A stretch of 64,000 nt of DNA from Euphorbia lathyris (taxonomy: Eukaryota; Streptophyta; Magnoliopsida; Malpighiales; Euphorbiaceae). This document shows positions 31,341-42,600 of this stretch, piece by piece (the stretch's first letter is position 1; each line of letters opens with the position of its first letter). The notes beneath the pieces were generated by a model. It ran no database searches. It was given only the letters and a program-made list of their open reading frames with translations, and was not told the origin of the DNA. Where the stretch lies: NCBI RefSeq assembly GCF_963576675.1, contig NC_088916.1, positions 25,457,501-25,521,500 on the forward strand, read 5' to 3'. Both the position numbers and the translations under genes were made by a program.

Positions 31341-33428
31341 CTAAGCTAGGTATTTACTAGGGGCTCCTGAGAGCCTTACCGAGGTACCCCCGGGCCCCCT
31401 CTTATCTGGAAACGCCAAAGTGTTAAGGCCACTTTTTTGTTTTCCTTTAAGCTTTTTCATATTAGTTTTGTTAACTCCCATAGATTTTCCAATCCCAGGA
31501 TCAATACCAGGAACAGGAATACTAACCTCATTTGAATTCTTCATCCTTCTAGCTGCAAGGGTCAGGGTCCCCCCCTGGGCTTCATCCTTAGAGACAAAAA
31601 GCGGGTTCACAGATTCAACCACCTTCTCGACTGGATCTACAGACTCTAATCCTGGAATACTCTCATCCATATGATTCTCATCTTGGTCTGACTCTTGAAC
31701 TTCCTCAATCATCAGGGCCCCAAATCTGGACCCAGGCAAGGCTACTGAAGAAACCCCAGCCTCCTTTCTAGCTTTGAGGACAGGCTTCTCCTTGACATTT
31801 GGAATAACAGTAGCTTTAGGAGAAAGGGACTTAGAATTTGTGTTGATATCAGGAGGACGATTGTAAACCACTGCAGGTTGATTCCTACGTCTAGCGGGCC
31901 TCTTTGCCACCATCCAGGGACCAAAGTTCCCTTCATACCCCTGGTTCCCTCCAGTAATCCGCACACTACTCTCAACCCTCTCTATAACAACCCTCTCCCT
32001 TTTAGGGCAACCCTCCTGAGAATGACCATACATGCCACAATCATAACAGATGTTATGTAAACCTTTATACTCAATAAAGAACACTTTATCCTGAACACAG
32101 AACTTAGAAAGTAAAGGTTTAGCCAGATCAACATCTATACATACCCTAGCAAACTTACGCCTAATGGCCCCAATTGTAGTCTTGTCCACATGGTGGACCT
32201 TACCAACCAAACCTCCTATTTTACTCAGAAAGTTTTCACTGTAGTACTCAATGGGAAGGCCCGGGAATCTTACCCAAGTCAAGATCCTGTTAACCGAACA
32301 GTCGTGAGGTTTAAAATTAGGAACCCAAGGCCTTAAGGCCAAAACATGATTGGAAATGATATATGGGCCTCCCTTGATAACCGAATTATAATCCTCAACC
32401 CTAGTAAATTTAATGACATAGTAGTCATTTTCCAGGTCAGTAATACTGACTTTACCTTTCCTTGCCCACTGCGCTTGTATTCTTTGGGCAAAATAGTTAA
32501 AACTAATTCGCTTACCCAGGACAGTAACAATCAAAGACACCTTCCACTTCTCTCTAAGCTCACGCTTCTCTGCAGCGGAAAGTCTAATGACCGGACAGAG
32601 AGGATCCTCCTGGCCATTATCTTCCTCATCAGAATCCGAGAACATATCATCAGAATCTCCCACCATTAAAACTTCCTCTAAAACCGGCTCTTCCTCAGCC
32701 ACCCCCATGACCGTGTCCTTCCAAGAGTTTTTACCAATCTCGCTCATCTGAACCCTAGGTCTGGGGGAGACCGTCTTCCCATGAGCTACTCCTACAACAC
32801 CCACCCTTCCCGAATTATTAGAAACATCCAGACCCGAGGCAGCCTGCCTCCCCGTCGTAGCCCCTGCCTGCCCCTCACAGCCCGGAGGAGAGGATCCCGC
32901 GCAAGGCACTGCGCCGACAGCCCCAGCCCACTGCCCGACCGAGGAGCCGGCAGCGCCTGGGCAGTGCCCGGCACTAGCGGCGCATAGCCCTGCGCCAGGC
33001 ACCCCCGGCCCCACTTCTCCCCTCGAGATTGGGGAAGCCTTACCCCCGGCATCAGAAAACCCAGACGCCCGTATCTCCCATTGATCCGCACCCAGCCGCG
33101 ACAACCTTGTCGAATCTGCCGCCTGTGGATCGCAAAGATCCGTCCCCAGCCGCACGGGCGGCGCCCGCGAGAACCCTGCCGATGCACCATCCATGCCCAC
33201 GAGATCCCTACCGACGCCCCTGGATTCCCCTGCCTCCACCCCGCCAAGCACCCCGCCCCGATCTACACTAGGTGCACGCTCGCCGCCAACAAAACTTGCC
33301 TCACCCTTCTCGCCCCAAACCACCAGGCCACCGCCCCCTTCCTTGCCGCAAATCCCCTCCAGATCCGACCCCCCCTCGCCGGCCACAGCCCCCCTCTCCC
33401 TAGATCTATCCCTAACACGCTTTACCAT
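31341..33428 (-). CDS. ORF1 of LINE-C: DUF4283 protein with CCHC knuckle, long GC-rich N terminus
   Basis: 695 residues from ATG 33428. The first 200-230 residues are Gly/Ala/Pro/Arg-rich and the DNA there is strongly GC-rich, unlike the rest of the element; this may be a disordered RNA-binding tail. The DUF4283 domain spans about 285-440 (WKVSLIVTVLGKRISFNYFA, VIKFTRVEDYNSV, LTWVRFPGLPIEYY, IGAIRRKFARVCIDVDL). A CX2CX4HX4C knuckle (CYDCGMYGHSQEGC) lies near 461-475. The C-terminal 200 residues are polar and end in a basic stretch. It is the LINE RNA-binding partner of ORF2p. Its stop lies 31 nt before the ORF2 ATG, so ORF2 is expressed without overlap. Confidence 0.92.
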   Translation of the reverse strand: MVKRVRDRSRERGAVAGEGGSDLEGICGKEGGGGLVVWGEKGEASFVGGERAPSVDRGGVLGGVEAGESRGVGRDLVGMDGASAGFSRAPPVRLGTDLCDPQAADSTRLSRLGADQWEIRASGFSDAGGKASPISRGEVGPGVPGAGLCAASAGHCPGAAGSSVGQWAGAVGAVPCAGSSPPGCEGQAGATTGRQAASGLDVSNNSGRVGVVGVAHGKTVSPRPRVQMSEIGKNSWKDTVMGVAEEEPVLEEVLMVGDSDDMFSDSDEEDNGQEDPLCPVIRLSAAEKRELREKWKVSLIVTVLGKRISFNYFAQRIQAQWARKGKVSITDLENDYYVIKFTRVEDYNSVIKGGPYIISNHVLALRPWVPNFKPHDCSVNRILTWVRFPGLPIEYYSENFLSKIGGLVGKVHHVDKTTIGAIRRKFARVCIDVDLAKPLLSKFCVQDKVFFIEYKGLHNICYDCGMYGHSQEGCPKRERVVIERVESSVRITGGNQGYEGNFGPWMVAKRPARRRNQPAVVYNRPPDINTNSKSLSPKATVIPNVKEKPVLKARKEAGVSSVALPGSRFGALMIEEVQESDQDENHMDESIPGLESVDPVEKVVESVNPLFVSKDEAQGGTLTLAARRMKNSNEVSIPVPGIDPGIGKSMGVNKTNMKKLKGKQKSGLNTLAFPDKRGPGGTSVRLSGAPSKYLA

Positions 33429-33437
33429 GAACCCTAG

Positions 33438-33472
<35 letters not shown>

Positions 33473-33682
33473 TAGATCTAAAAGAGAGAAAAAGATCTAA
33501 AAGAGAGAAAAAGATATAAAAGAGAGAAATAGATCTGAGAGAGAGAGGATAGATCTAAAAGAGAGAAAAAAGATCTAAAAGAGAGAAATAGATCTGAGAG
33601 AGAGAAGATAGATCTCAAAATTCTCCATCTTCATAAAAATTCTTCACCATGACAACAGATCTGAGAGAGAGAAGCCAGATCT
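33429..33682 (-). promoter_or_regulatory. 5' UTR and putative internal promoter of LINE-C with tandem repeats
   Basis: On the plus strand a (GA)n run (33438-33468) is followed by several copies of a unit of about 20-25 bp built as AGATCTAAAAGAGAGAAA or AGATCTGAGAGAGAGAAG, up to 33680. In the LINE sense this is a CT-rich leader. Tandem monomers at a LINE 5' end recall the promoter monomers of mouse L1; the promoter role is inferred. Confidence 0.6.
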
Positions 33683-33699
33683 ACAGTTTGTATTTTACT
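33683..33699. repeat. Target-site duplication of LINE-C, 5' side
   Basis: Identical to 27144-27160. Confidence 0.95.
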
Positions 33700-33700
33700 A

Positions 33701-33875
33701 AGTGCCCATTTGTTTCCATTTTCAGAACTGTTTTTTGTCTTTCAATACTAAACAGAAAATAGAAAGTGTTTGATAAATTCTGAAACAACTACTTTTTTTT
33801 TTTGAGAAAAAACAACTAATATATATTACCTATCAGCAACAGCAAACAGAAACAGTTGAAACAAATAGGCCCTAA
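33701..33875. mobile_element. Possible hAT-like MITE remnant
   Basis: Left GTGCCCATTTGTTTCC and right GAAACAAATAGGCCCTA are roughly inverse, and each is followed inward by CAGAA / AACTGTTTC-type sequence. This resembles hAT MITE termini. No clean target duplication. Confidence 0.35.
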
Positions 33876-35082
33876 CACAATCTTCCTTACTTCCGGAGTG
33901 ATTTCGAAATTCTTCTCCCATTTGATCTAGAAGCTCTTCATGCGACACATGTTCTTGTCTCTTCTAATGAAGAGACGGTATTGCTTCTTATATTTGTCTG
34001 GTACATCTATGGTGTCCCAACTTTTCTCTTGCTTTTATGGTGTCCCAACTTTTATCTTGCTTTTATTATGAACTTGAACTTTGCAATTTACTAATATAAT
34101 GGTCTATTTTACCGTTGATTAAGGTGGTGTTTGATAAAACTGCAAATTAAATGTCGAAAAATAAGTACAAAATTTTAAGTATTGAAATTATTAAATAATA
34201 TAACTGTTTGATAAATACTTAAATTAAGTAGTGAATACAAAAATATTAGTTGGTAAAGTTTAACTTAAAATTTTAAATTAAATATTTTGACTTATCAAAA
34301 TAAACGTATTTTAACTTAATTGAATATTTTAAGTGGTTGAGAAATAACAATTATTATCAAACACACTTAAATTATAAATGCTTAGTATTTTTATTTTAAT
34401 CATTAAGTAGTTTGTCAAACGAGGTCCAAGTTAAAAAAAACATGATAACCTCAAAATGAAGAAGTTCAAGAATTAAAATTGTTTGAACCGTCATTTTGGA
34501 TTTTCTAGATAACCATTTTTTGGAACTTTCTTCTTCTAAACAATCACTTTCTCTTTTAACTAAACAATACCTAAATGATATCAAAGCAAAAAAAATTCAA
34601 AAATTAAAATTTCTTACAATATCATTATCATCAGCTCTACAATATAATAGGTTATCTGCCATTAATTTAAAGTTCAATTAGCCAATCCGTTTTTCTGGTT
34701 AAGTTGAGGAAACCATATGCAGAGTGTTTGTTTCAGCTTTTCGGATGAGCGTTTAGTGTTTCACTCTAAACCGTTGGAAATATAGCGTTTGGTTAGGTTT
34801 ATATAACCGTAGCGTTTAGCATTTTCTCTGAAAACGGCAGCGTTTTGGAGCTTTTCACAAAAAGCTCCTGTTTTGAGTTTTTTATAAACAGTTGTTTATA
34901 GTTATTTGTTATTAACAAAACTATCCTTCTTATTTCCACAAAATATGTTTTTTCTTTAACATTATTTATATTTCTACAACATAATTACCGGAAGAACACG
35001 TTATTGTTGCGTTCAATAAAATTTTTTCTTTTTTTATTTTTTATATAGATTATTTTTATTAATTTGTGTAACACATTTTTTA
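33876..35082. other. AT-rich spacer with MITE-like remnants
   Basis: No gene seen. 34128-34430 has weakly inverse ends (GGTGGTGTTTGATAAA / TTTGTCAAACGAGGTCC). The stretch from 34717 (GTGTTTGTTTCAGCTTTTCGG) may pair with 35790-35817 (TTAGCTAACAGCTGAACTAAAC) as arms of a larger element into which 35092-35634 inserted. Confidence 0.4.
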
Positions 35083-35091
35083 TTTTATAAT

Positions 35092-35634
35092 AGGATAAGG
35101 TGTGAAAATACCCCTAACGTTTATAGCTAGGAGCAATTTCACCCTTAACGACTAAAATTGTGCAATTATACCACTAATGTTGGCAACCAAGAGCAATTTT
35201 ACTTCTAACATTGACAAGTTTGGTCAATTTGAGAAATAATTCATCATATTGTCTTCTTGGTCATGAATATTGTCATCTACACTTCACATGTGCACCATTT
35301 TATCATCACTAATAACATATATATATATTCTTTTGTACGAGTTGGATAAAAAAAATTCAAATATTTCACCGAATTTCTAAATATTAATTTTCAATTTTAT
35401 TATTAAATTATAAAAAATATGAAATCTTTTTTTAAAACTATGTACAATTGGTGTAGAATAAGAAATAAAATATTTGTGTTTTACAATAATGTATGAAATT
35501 GATTCGACTTGCCAATATTAGGGGTAAAATTGCTCTTAGCTACCAACGTTATGGATAAAATTGCACCATTTTAGATGTTAAGAGTAAAATTGTTCCTAGT
35601 TGTAAACATTATGGACATTTTTTCACCTTATCTC
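35092..35634. mobile_element. MITE, 543 bp, long TIRs, 9-bp target duplication (Mutator-type)
   Basis: Ends AGGATAAGGTG and inverse of GAGATAAGGTG. The arms of about 130 bp are built from repeated phrases such as GTAAAATTGC and AACGTTAT. Flanked by TTTTATAAT on both sides (35083-35091 and 35635-35643). A 9-bp duplication is typical of Mutator-like elements. A single arm of the same family is at 26383-26556. Confidence 0.85.
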
Positions 35635-35643
35635 TTTTATAAT

Positions 35644-36840
35644 TTCTTTGTTAATTAATTTAAAACATGTCCATATTAGACATTTTAAATCCAAACAGTA
35701 ACATTTCAATCTAATTTTACCAAACACTAATAATTAAACAACTAATAACAAACAACTAACAGCTTATTGTAACTGCAAACAGCAACAACTATTAGCTAAC
35801 AGCTGAACTAAACAACAAGATTAAGATTATTAGTACTTCGGACATCAAATTTGAGTTATTTTATCTAATATGACCTATATAGATAAAATAAATCATGTTG
35901 TCGTAACAGAAATTATCACCTATATGGTTTCCACCCGCAACCAATTCTACAATGCCAAATGTCAAAAAAAAAAAAAAACACAAGAAAAATCAATACATAA
36001 CCATGTTTCTGCCTCATCTCCTCAACCGTTACACATCATATTTATCTTAAGGTAGAGGCTATCACATCAATGTTTGGTTAAAGTTCATTTAAGACACATT
36101 GATGCTGGACAAACTCATAACACGGCATAAAACCTATAATCAGGTTTGGTCCAGATCAAAGCAATTGCATAAATAGTAATTCTCCATTTACAATGAAACA
36201 CTTCGCATCTTCTTAACCCGAAACGGCTGTAGAGAGAAAAGGTTATTTTTTAATATATTCCCAGGAACAGATACAGTGGAGACGGGATAGAGTTATCAAA
36301 ACCAGATCGATCAAAACACTGGATAAAATAAAAGATCAAGGATTCGAAATTCAACCAGAATTTAACAAATTATATAAATAAAAATGATTATTTTATTGAT
36401 GTATCCTTCTAGTAAATTATTTACTATGTTCAAATAATTTTTACTACTAACAATATTGTTTAATACCAATTTATAATATTCCAAAATATCAAATTAACAA
36501 ATTCAACCTGATGAACTAAAATGTCAATATAACAATAACTCCATACTATAAAACTATCAGATTCAAACATTAGTAGTATAATTATTATATTACTAATAGT
36601 GATGTTCTTTAATACCAACTTATAATTTTTCTAAGAATAATAGGCTTAAAAATCATACCCATGTCTGGGTTTAGATGTCACCGGTTGAACCACTCGGATG
36701 GACGAGTCTTTAACTCGTTCTAGACAATGTAATATCTTATGCTTTTTGAGACCGGTTTGTGTACCGGATTCAGTTGAACCGGTTGGATGTGCTCCAAAAT
36801 TTCTTCGAAAATTAATAAACAAATGGCATGCCGATGAAAT
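35644..36840. other. Spacer, includes the 3' flank of the CHCH gene
   Basis: AT-rich, with an A-run at 35964-35979. Part of 36600-36840 is probably the 3' UTR of the CHCH gene. The phrase ACCGGTTGAACC and its inverse-like partner GTTGAACCGGTT (36678 and 36773) form a small inverted pair. No other gene seen. Confidence 0.5.
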
Positions 36841-37657
36841 CTACTTTCTTCCCCGATTGAGCCTCTGCAGGTGATAATTAATGCTTCCCCAAGGCTTTCT
36901 GTTCTTGCCACTCTGCACAGCAGTGATCAAAATCTTTAGCAAATGTTTAAATTGCATCCATTGTTAGGGAATTAGATAATGCTCAATCAAACATTGGCTT
37001 AAAACACTTTTTGGCCCTTGACCTATCCAAAATTTGTGCATTTGGCCCCTGACCTATTATTTGGTCATATTTGGCCCCTGACCTATCAAATTAGATAAAA
37101 TCCAACCCATATTGAATGAAAAATTAACTGTGTTGGAAAATTAACAGCGGTAACCAATACAAAAACCACACATGACACATAAATAAAATTAATTTTCACT
37201 CTATCGGAACACTAGAAAAAGTTTTTAGGATTTTTTTACTGTGTAAAATAGTTCCTGTTGCCATCTCTAGTTGAAAATTAATTTTATTTATGTGTCATAT
37301 GTGGTTTTTGTATTGGTTACCGCTGTTAATTTTTCAACACAGTTAATTTTTCATTCAATATGGGTTGGATTTTATCTAATTTGATAGGTCAGGAGCCAAA
37401 TATGACCAAATAATAGGTCAGGGGCCAAATGCCTAAATTTTGGATAGGTCAAGGGCCAAAAAGTGCTTTAAGCCATCAAACATTACCTGAGCATCCATAC
37501 AGGTATTCAGAAGTTCCTTATACCGAACACATTTCTCATCGTTTTGCTGGCTCAGAGACAGGCAATTCAGAAACGATATCATTTCCTTCATGCAAGGTTT
37601 TGAGAGAGACCCGAATTTCTTTGGGTTGATGTACAGAGTGCCAGCTTTTCGGCCCAT
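36841..37657 (-). CDS. Twin CX9C (CHCH) mitochondrial protein, probably mS37/MRP10-like
   Basis: Two coding exons, 37487-37657 and 36841-36912, give 80 residues starting MGRKAGTLYINPKKFG and ending in a basic GRK before TAG. The donor is CAG|GTAATG at 37486. The acceptor is GTGCAG|AGTGGC at 36913. The intron is phase 0. The first exon carries two CX9C motifs (Cys22-Cys32 and Cys43-Cys53), the helix-coil-helix signature of small proteins oxidised and trapped in the mitochondrial intermembrane space or matrix. Size, MGRKAG start and basic tail fit the CHCH protein of the small mitoribosomal subunit (yeast Mrp10, animal CHCHD1/mS37); another Cox19-like CHCH protein is possible. ATG 37657 lies one base after an acceptor (TTGCAACAG|A), so a leader intron precedes it. 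A MITE occupies most of the coding intron. Confidence 0.82.
36996..37474. mobile_element. MITE, 479 bp, inside the CHCH gene intron
   Basis: Ends GGCTTAAAACACTTTTTGGC and inverse of GGCTTAAAGCACTTTTTGGC. Arms of about 190 bp repeat GGCCCCTGACCTAT and stay paired to about TGACACATAAATAAAATTAA. Flanked by ATCAAACATT on both sides (36986-36995 and 37475-37484), a 10-bp duplication fitting a Mutator-like element. The right duplication overlaps the sense-strand donor region of the CHCH gene. Confidence 0.9.
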
Positions 37658-38575
37658 TCTGTTGCAAATTAAACAACACATAAGAAAGTCTTACTCAAAA
37701 CAGCTTTGAAGTATAAGTTGTTTAATTAAAAATTATATAAGAGCATGCCTGGTCCTATCACTTCTGATTATGAGAAACTGGAGAAGCCATTGTTCAATAA
37801 CACTTAAACTGGATTTTACAAATTAGATTTGTAATTACATCTTTATAGCATTTAATTCAAATTTGAGTTTAAAGAAAGTGATAGTGCAGAGTCAGAAATC
37901 TGATCAACATTGAGTCTAACCATATGCAGTTGACATGTTATATATATGATAATAACTATAACACCAAATGAAATTGAAAAGGTTTCAATTTTCCAATGTT
38001 CAAACAAACAAGACTCGAAGATCTAAATAAAGGGAAGCATCTACAATCTCTTTTACTTGCATATTCTTTCAGTTTGATTACTGATACTCTTCATTTTACA
38101 TTCAAATTCGCATACCAAGACAATTATAAATATACACGTAGTGAACTAATTGAACCAATTTTAAACTATGTAATACAATAGTCTAGGAATAGAATTCCAG
38201 GGGAGGAAAACAAATTTCATATACCGTTCAAGAATGAAGAGTATGTTTAAACATAGGGAGGAAAAGAAATTTCATATACTGACACCAGAATCTAAAATAC
38301 CATTCATCATTTTAAAATTAAGAAAGTTCAAACATACATCTGCATAAGAGAAAAACAAATTTCAAATCATGCAGTGTGCTATGCCAGTATTACAGGGGGA
38401 GGAAAATCAATTTTCATATGCCTATTTTTAGGTAAATACGAAATTATCGAAGCAAAGTAGATAGTAATGCAGTAAAAGATATTAACATCCTACCTGCCCA
38501 TAATTTAAGACTCCTGCTGATGGAATCAACTCAATATTCCCAAATCGTACACAACACAGAGTTTAGAAAACTTAC
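37658..38575 (-). other. Leader intron of the CHCH gene
   Basis: The sense-strand donor CGG|GTAAGT is at 38575 and the acceptor CAACAG at 37659. The 0.9-kb interior is AT-rich and I see no other gene in it. The splice sites are read from sequence only. Confidence 0.6.
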
Positions 38576-38800
38576 CCGAGTTTAGATTTTGTGCAGAAGA
38601 GGTGGAGATCCAGAGGTGGAGGCGGCGGTGGAGTGGAGAGCGAGTAGGAGAAGCCGCTCTCTGTTTCCGGCGCCGTGAGAAGTGGAATGACTGGAGATAC
38701 GAACGGCGGTGTGCGAGGTCGAGGTCGAGGTGGCGGTGGAGGTGGCGATGGCGTGGGTGGAGTGGAGATAGAACCCTAGAAAATAAGGAAGCAGAGAATG
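38576..38800 (-). other. 5' UTR exon of the CHCH gene (upstream end approximate)
   Basis: A GC-richer block immediately upstream of the leader-intron donor, rich in CCACC and CGCC on the sense strand, as plant leaders often are. Its upstream end is not defined; 38800 is an estimate. Confidence 0.45.
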
Positions 38801-39649
38801 GGTAAAGCAGGAGATACGAACGCACCAAAGAGAAAGGATTCTACTTTTATCAATTGTTTAAAAATTCTAATATTTGTTACTTGTTACTTAATTAGTGAAT
38901 AGTTAACCACAAGTAGAATGGGTACATATAGTTAAGGTATTTGATGGTATTTCAATTGGTTAGAGTTTTGATCCTTCCTGTGTACATTTAAGTAAATATT
39001 TTTCATTTCATTTATATATAATCGAGGATTACTTGTCGGGGTTTTACGGGAATCCCCGCAGGACGGAGATACTATTTTCCAACCCCACCCCGTATCCGTC
39101 TACAAAGACCATATTGATCTCCATCTCCGTCTCCGTCCCTGCCAAAAAATGAGACGGGAAGGGTATTCCCTGTCCCAGTTGCATCCCTAGGTAAAAGGTT
39201 GAAAGGGGCACTTAAAAACCGCTTCACCCTCTTCTCTACTCTACTTTGTCATTTTTTTTCTAAATTAATTAGTATAAAATGGGTTATATTCCATTTTTCA
39301 TAGGTTAATAATAAATCTGATCCACTTTAAAAGTCTATTGACATATTAAATTTAACTATCCAACATCTTACAAATCTAGACACTCTCACTACATTTGAAC
39401 AAAAATACTCACATCTTCCTCGTTCCTTCATCTTTAACCAAAACTCATATCTTCCCTTCTTTTTTTACTTTTCACATGTGTGTAAGATAATGTATATAAG
39501 ATGTATATGTTAAGGATTAATGAAAATAGTTTAGGTTTATGCAATTCGAAACCATACCTCCTATTGAAATTTTACATTTTCAACAAATTCTCGTAATACT
39601 GCACTTTTCTGCAATTCCCAAAATTTGCCATATTTGTCACATTTCGACT
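38801..39649. other. AT-rich spacer with a hAT-like fragment
   Basis: 39029-39195 (CGGGGTTTTACGGGAATCCCC ... GACGGGAAGGGTATTCCC ... GCATCCCTAG) resembles the GGGATGCAACTGGGACGGGG-type ends of plant hAT-like elements. Only part of one is recognisable. No gene. Confidence 0.4.
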
Positions 39650-42600
39650 TTTTTTTATAGAAATTGGGACGAGACAGAACTAGAGCGGGGTGAGCACCCA
39701 TGGCCCAAGAACTGTCAAACCCGAAATATATTAAAAAAGGAAAAAATGAACGTTTGAACAAGAGGAGAGGAATGAGAACAAACAAAAAGAAGAGGGGAGG
39801 AGAAAAGTTTAGAGAAAATTAAGAGAAACGCAAATGAGAAATATTACAAATGTCATCATTGATAAACCTATGGCAAAAATCATGAGCGGAAGGCCACCAA
39901 TTGATCATTGAAGAAGAAACTCCAAATTTTACCAAAGCATCAGCAACTTTATTTCCTTCCCTAAAGATGTGAGAAAAGAGAATGTTCATCCTAGAGCAAA
40001 TACTGAGACAGTGCAACCATTCTTATCGAATACTCCAAGGCACGTCCATGGAACGATGTCTAAGCAGATTAACAACGTACATTGAGTCTGACTCAACCCA
40101 AAGCTGATGCCAATTTTTCTCCCAAGCGAGCTCAATTGCGAAAATAGCGGCTCTCAATTCAGCCATATAAGCAAAAGAAGGAGGGATAGAAAAAGCAAAA
40201 CAACCTTTGGGAAAACCTCGATAGTTGCGAAAAATACCACCCGCTTCAGCCTCGCTAGGAGTGCCAAAAGCAGAGCCATCCACATTGACTTTAACCCAGC
40301 CCGGAAGAGGTTTAAGCCAGTGGATCAGAATAATGTTGGGAGCAGGAGGCGGTCTAGGAGAAGCTAGAAGATTGGATAAGATAACAGCATCTCTTCGCGA
40401 AGAGCAAAAACCTTTAGAAAAGGCAAAGGACTCGCGAATCATTCGAAATAGTTTGATCTTCGAGTGCTGAAAAGAAGGAGAAACATCCTTAAAGATTGCT
40501 TCATTCCGACAATGCCAGATTAACCAGATGCAAATGATAACGGCAACACGCCAGATTGTCGACACCTGGGAGCCAAAATGAATGCTACGGAGATTGCTGA
40601 AGAAGTGGATGAATTGGGAATGTCGAGGTAAAGAACGGGCAAAATGAATCTCAAGGGCCCTCCAAAGGGAATCTGCAAAAGAACAGCTAATGAATAAATG
40701 ATTAATGGACTCAGCATCCCTGCCACAAAGAACACAGCAAGAGGCAATGGAGAATCCAAGGCGCTGCAGGAGATCATGAGTCGGAACCCGTCCATGCAAA
40801 ACTCTCCAGAAAGTAAAGGAGCGAGAAGGGGGAATGTGAGCATTCCAAACAAATTTATACCAGTCCACCGGAGAGGAACTAGAACTGATAACTGAATAGT
40901 ATTCTTTGGCAGAGAAAATACCCTTTGTAGAGGGCTGCCAAGCACAGAAATCAATAACATCTCTACCCCTGTGAATAGCTCGAATACTGACTTGAACATC
41001 CGAAGGAAGATTTCCTATTTCAAACCACTCTGAATTAATCAAAAAGTCATTAACAGAATTAAAGCGCGAACGCTTTTCTTGATGATCGAGACCCAATCTG
41101 TCCGCTACCGAAGGAATTATCCACCTATCAGTCTAGAAGTTGAGCTTTGAAGACTGGTCAATCCACCAAAAGGTCTGTTTCCAAATGGATGAATAAACAA
41201 ACTTACAAGAAGACCAAATCGAAGAAGGAGCAATGGTAGCTTTAGGCAAACCAGAGACAGCCAGAAATCTAGATTTCATCAGAGAAATAGCAAGACTGGT
41301 TCCTTGAATTAAATCCCAACACATCTTACCCAAGAGAGCCTGGTTAAAGATCATAAAGTCCTTAATGCCCAATCCTCCACCCTCCAAACCTCTGCAACAA
41401 GTTTGTCAGGGAACTGTGATTAGCTTCCTCTGATCAATACAACCCGTCCAAAAGAAGTTCCTAACACTTCTATTGAGCTTTTTCAACAATCTCACTGGCC
41501 ACTTATAGATCAAGAATGAGTGAACCAGAGAACAAGTAATAGCAGACTTAATTAGAGTTAAACGCCCTGCAAAGGAGAGAGAGCTTCCTTTCCACTTGCT
41601 AAATTGAGAGAGAAATTTATCTGCAAGGCTGCTGAGATGACGAGCCCTAGGAGCTCCAATAAATAGAGGGACTCCTAAGTAACTAAAAGGGAGGGACTCC
41701 AAACGGATGCCAAGACAGTGAGCCAGACGAACCCTCCTCTGAGGACTCACCTGAGAACCAAAAAAGGCAGCAGATTTATCCCAACTAACCTGCTGACTGG
41801 AGATTTGTCCATAGAGTAGGAAGAAATCCTTGAATGCATACAAGTTGTTCAAGGAAGCCACTCCAAAAATGAGCATGTCATCAGCAAATAGAAGATGAGA
41901 GGGAAAAAAGTTTCCACCAGAATAATACATAGGAGAATAACTACCCTCCCGCACCATTTTAGCAAGCCAACGAGAGAGAAAATCCTCAGCAATGTCAAAC
42001 AGAAGAGGAGAGAGGAGATCCCCTTGTCTAACCTCTCTAGAACAAGAAAAGTAACCCTTTGGAGAACCATTAATCATCACAGAAATACGAGCAGATGCCA
42101 GAATGTTAAGGATCCAATCCCTGAAAGTGAGAGAAAAACCAAAGGATTCCAGCATAGCCAAGAGGAAGTTCCAATCTAAAGTATCAAAAGCCTTACGAAT
42201 ATCAATTTTTAAAGCCATGTGACCACCAAAACGTTTTCTGTCAAGCATATTAACTCCCTCGGAAGCTAAGGCAATGCACTGATGAATGCTTCTACCTTTA
42301 AGAAAACCATACTGGTTGGGAGAAACAATTCTTGCAGCAATAACTGCAAGACGATCAGCAAGAATTTTTGAAATGATTTTGAAACCAAAGTTACTCATTA
42401 CAATTGGACGAAAGTTTTCAATTCTGTCAGCTTCAGCAACCTTAGGAATTAGAGCCATAATACTAGAATTTAAACCAGGCAGGATGCAACCATGATCAAA
42501 GAAAGCCTGAACCCTATTGCAAACATCCTGTCCAACAATATCCCAAAAGGAACAATAAAAAGTTCCCCCAAAACCATCAGGACCAGGGGCACTGTCAGGA

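Larger units (their letters stand above)
27161..33682 (-). mobile_element. LINE-C: full-length L1-type LINE with intact ORFs
   Basis: 6.5 kb on the minus strand: 5' UTR with CT-rich tandem repeats (33429-33682), ORF1 of 695 codons, a 31-nt gap, ORF2 of 1366 codons, a short 3' UTR and a poly(A) tail. A perfect 17-bp target duplication brackets it. All endonuclease, RT and RNase H catalytic motifs can be read without a stop or shift, so this is the only copy in the window that could encode its own machinery. Whether it moves today cannot be told from the sequence. Confidence 0.95.

Noticed and set aside
33193..33519. Plus-strand frames of 80-118 codons rich in Pro and Arg
   Set aside because: They are antisense to the GC-rich start of LINE-C ORF1 and have no family resemblance.
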